Shown: positions 5,334-7,748 of the stretch, in pieces
Layout of the letters: the number at the start of each line of letters is the position of its first letter
How positions within the stretch are numbered: the first letter of the stretch is position 1
NCBI GenBank assembly: GCA_031255075.1
Contig: JAIRTF010000079.1
Location: 1-7,748 of the forward strand
DNA from: Bifidobacteriaceae bacterium
GTDB taxonomy: Bacteria > Actinomycetota > Actinomycetes > Actinomycetales > WQXJ01
DNA length: 7,748 nucleotides
Direction: 5' to 3'
Program-made: the position numbers and the translations under genes
The notes under the pieces: generated by a model
Seen by the model: the letters and a program-made list of their open reading frames with translations, nothing else
What the model was told of the DNA's origin: nothing
Databases searched by the model: none

Positions 5334-7748
5334 CTACGCCGAACTCCACGCCCACAGCGCCTTCAGCTTCCTGGACGGCGCCAGCCAACCAGCTGACTTG
5401 GCCTACCGGGCTGCCGAATTGGGACTCAGTGCCATGGCCTTGACAGATCATGACGGTCTTTATGGTGTGGTGCAGTTCGCCTCCGCGGCCCGCGAAGTGT
5501 CCCTGCCCACCGTTTTCGGCTCCGAACTGACCCTGGACGCCGGTGAGGAACAACCCGGCGCAGATGACCCGGCAGGAACCCATTTGCTGGTGCTGGCTCG
5601 CGGTCCCACCGGCTATCAGCGGCTCAGCCGGACCATTGCCCAGGCCTACCTGACGGTGGGAGAAAAGGGACCGCCCCGTTACAACCTTGAAGACCTGGCC
5701 GCCGGAGCGGCCGGGGAATGGTTGGTCCTGACCGGTTGCCGCAAAGGAGCTGTCCGCCAAGCCCTGACCCGGGGTACTCCCGGACCTGGTGGGCGGATCG
5801 GTGCGGATGGAGGAGCCGGCGGCGATGGGCACACCAGTCGGCGGGGACGGGCCGGCGCGGCTTGGGAACTTGACCGGCTGGTGGCACTGTTCGGTGCGGA
5901 CAACGTGGCAGTAGAGGTGACCGATTCAGGCACACCAGCTGACCGGCAACTAGTTGAAACCCTGGCCGGTCTGGCAGCCGCCAAACACCTCCCACTGGTC
6001 GCCACCGGCAACGTTCACTACGCCCACGCCGGGGAATTCCCGCTGGCCAGCGCCATGGCAGCGGTCCGCGGCCGGCGCAGCCTAGAAGAAATGGACGGCT
6101 TCCTACCGGCCGGTCCGGTCGCGGCATTGCGATCACCCGCCCAAATGGCACGCCGCCTGGCCTACTGCCCAGGAGCCGTCCAAACAGCGGCGGCCATCGG
6201 TGCTGAATGTGCCTTTGATCTGAAACTGATAGCCCCCGCTTTGCCACCGGCCAACGTACCCCCTGGGCATACCGATGCCAGCTGGCTCCAAGAACTGACC
6301 TGGCGCGGCGCCACGGAACGCTACGGACCCCGCAGCCCGGCCACCGCCAAGGCCTACGCCACCTTGGAACACGAACTGCGAATCATTGAAGACCTGGGCT
6401 TCCCCGGGTACTTCCTGATCATGCATGAGATAGTCCAGTTCTGCAAAGACCAAGGCATCTTGTGCCAAGGGCGGGGGAGCGCCGCCAACTCCGCGGTCTG
6501 TTACGCCCTGGGAATCACCGCAGTTGACGCGGTCCGCTACGGGCTGCTGTTTGAACGTTTCCTGGCACCTGAACGGGAAGGCTACCCAGACATAGACCTG
6601 GACATTGAAAGCGGCCGGCGCGAAGAAGTGATCCAGCACGTCTACCGCCGCTACGGGCGGGAACGGGCCGCCCTGGTGGGCGCTGTGATCAGCTACCGGC
6701 CGCGATTGGCGTTGCGGGACGCTGCCCGGGCCTTGGGTTATGACATAGGTCAACAAGACGCCTGGTCCAAACAGATCGAAAGATGGGGGCACCTACGCCG
6801 CGGCAAAATCAACTACCTGCCCTGGGGCCGGCGGGACGCGGTACCGGTGGATGCGGATGATGACCTGAAAGGCATCCCACCAGACGTTCTGGCCTTGGCC
6901 GAAAGTTTCATGAAACTGCCCAGACACCTGGGCATTCACCCGGGCGGCATGGTCTTGGCGGACAAACCGGTGATTGACGTTTGCCCAGTCCAGTGGGGCC
7001 GGATGGCAGACCGCTCAGTGCTCCAATGGGACAAGGACGATGCCGCCGAGGCCGGCTTGGTCAAGTTTGACCTGTTGGGTCTGGGCATGTTGGGCGCCAT
7101 CCGGGTGGCCTTCGAGGAGATCGAACGGGCCGAAGGCAAACGCTGGGAAATGCACACCATCCCCTCCGAACAAGTCGAGGTCTACGACCTGCTGTGCGCA
7201 GCGGACACGGTGGGTGTGTTCCAAGTCGAATCACGGGCCCAAATGGCTACCCTGCCAAGGCTCCGGCCCCGGCGGTTCTACGACATAGTCGTAGAAGTGG
7301 CTTTGATCAGGCCAGGCCCCATCCAAGGTGGATCAGTCCACCCGTACATCAACCGTGTGCGGGGACGCGAACCCGTTACCTATGACCATGAACTGGTCAA
7401 GCCCGCCTTGGAACGGACCCTGGGTGTGCCACTGTTTCAAGAACAGCTCATGCAAATGGCCATCTCCGCCGCCGGTTTCTCCGCCGGCCAAGCCGATCAA
7501 CTCCGCCGCGCCATGGGCTCCAAACGTTCAACTGAACGCATGGAGGCCCTCCGGGGAGCGTTGATGGCCGGCATGGCTGAACGCGGCGTTCCAGCTGAGG
7601 CGCGGGAGAAGATCTACACCCAACTGAAAGGCTTCGCAGATTTCGGGTTCCCCGAATCGCATTCGTTCTCCTTCGCGCTGCTGGTCTACATCAGCGCCTG
7701 GCTGAAGGTGTTCCACCCGGCGGCCTTCTACGCGGCCATCTTGGCTTC
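5326..7748 (+). CDS. dnaE2: DnaE2 (ImuC), error-prone DNA polymerase III alpha subunit (partial, C-terminus outside window)
   Basis: The frame is open for 807 codons to the right edge; family members run to about 1,050-1,100 residues, so roughly the last quarter is missing. DnaE2 is the C-family polymerase that carries out mutagenic lesion bypass with ImuA' and ImuB. Domains in order: a PHP domain (about 1-260) with LHAHSAFSFLDG (7-18), LTDHDGLYG (39-47), TGCRKGA (136-142) and ATGNVHYA (226-233); the palm with GRGSAANS (382-389); the catalytic PDIDLDIE (421-428; D422, D424, D426) and the third acidic residue D582 in KFDLLGLG; then the fingers, with PLFQEQLMQMA, RRAMGSKRS and FGFPESHSFSFALLVYISAWLK near the end. 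All polymerase acidic motifs are present, so the enzyme should be active. Residues 149-178 form a glycine- and arginine-rich insertion not typical of the family. The clamp loader or clamp-binding tail, if any, lies outside the window. The start overlaps imuB by eight bases. Confidence 0.96.
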   Translation, partial: MTDYAELHAHSAFSFLDGASQPADLAYRAAELGLSAMALTDHDGLYGVVQFASAAREVSLPTVFGSELTLDAGEEQPGADDPAGTHLLVLARGPTGYQRLSRTIAQAYLTVGEKGPPRYNLEDLAAGAAGEWLVLTGCRKGAVRQALTRGTPGPGGRIGADGGAGGDGHTSRRGRAGAAWELDRLVALFGADNVAVEVTDSGTPADRQLVETLAGLAAAKHLPLVATGNVHYAHAGEFPLASAMAAVRGRRSLEEMDGFLPAGPVAALRSPAQMARRLAYCPGAVQTAAAIGAECAFDLKLIAPALPPANVPPGHTDASWLQELTWRGATERYGPRSPATAKAYATLEHELRIIEDLGFPGYFLIMHEIVQFCKDQGILCQGRGSAANSAVCYALGITAVDAVRYGLLFERFLAPEREGYPDIDLDIESGRREEVIQHVYRRYGRERAALVGAVISYRPRLALRDAARALGYDIGQQDAWSKQIERWGHLRRGKINYLPWGRRDAVPVDADDDLKGIPPDVLALAESFMKLPRHLGIHPGGMVLADKPVIDVCPVQWGRMADRSVLQWDKDDAAEAGLVKFDLLGLGMLGAIRVAFEEIERAEGKRWEMHTIPSEQVEVYDLLCAADTVGVFQVESRAQMATLPRLRPRRFYDIVVEVALIRPGPIQGGSVHPYINRVRGREPVTYDHELVKPALERTLGVPLFQEQLMQMAISAAGFSAGQADQLRRAMGSKRSTERMEALRGALMAGMAERGVPAEAREKIYTQLKGFADFGFPESHSFSFALLVYISAWLKVFHPAAFYAAILA

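Noticed and set aside
5875..5883. GCTGGTGG, identical to the E. coli Chi site
   Set aside because: A single occurrence inside dnaE2 coding DNA in an actinobacterium, where this octamer is not the established Chi; chance match.
5170..6792. Chain of long antisense open frames (about 207-220 residues each) opposite imuB and dnaE2
   Set aside because: They overlap strongly supported genes with conserved domains. Their translations are rich in Pro, Gly and Arg without family motifs, as expected from GC-rich codon bias.

Overview
The window looks like chromosomal DNA from a high-GC Gram-positive bacterium (Actinomycetota). The evidence is GC-rich coding DNA with GTG as well as ATG starts, a strong purine-rich ribosome binding site, and above all the actinobacterial form of the mutagenic translesion cassette (ImuA' rather than the proteobacterial ImuA). 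I cannot name a genus. Nothing points to a plasmid, phage or transposon: there is no transposase, integrase, tRNA, rRNA or CRISPR array.

Left half, minus strand (1-2709): three tightly packed genes read right to left. The first encodes an ABC transporter ATPase with every canonical motif. The second encodes a 434-residue protein with about seven membrane segments and a large C-terminal domain, probably extracytoplasmic, with four cysteines. The third encodes another multispanning membrane protein that runs off the left edge. The genes overlap by 11 and 4 bases, so they are almost certainly one translationally coupled operon for one membrane complex. The substrate is unknown.

Middle (2725-3046): a divergent intergenic region of about 320 bases. 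It holds a possible extended -10 for the ABC operon, a short GC hairpin, a TTGACA-based promoter candidate for the rightward operon and a near-perfect Shine-Dalgarno. No clean actinobacterial LexA box is visible, which is notable for genes usually induced by DNA damage.

Right half, plus strand (3047-7748): imuA', imuB and dnaE2 (imuC), overlapping by 14 and 8 bases; dnaE2 is cut by the window end after 807 codons. In the established model, DnaE2 is the error-prone polymerase, ImuB is a catalytically dead Y-family relative that links to the sliding clamp, and ImuA' is a RecA-fold accessory protein. Together they carry out damage-induced mutagenic bypass. The cassette itself is known. The points worth checking are an ImuB clamp-binding motif without its usual glutamine (STRLWG), a glycine-rich insertion in the DnaE2 PHP region, a probable Asp-to-Asn change in the PHP metal site, and the missing clear SOS box.
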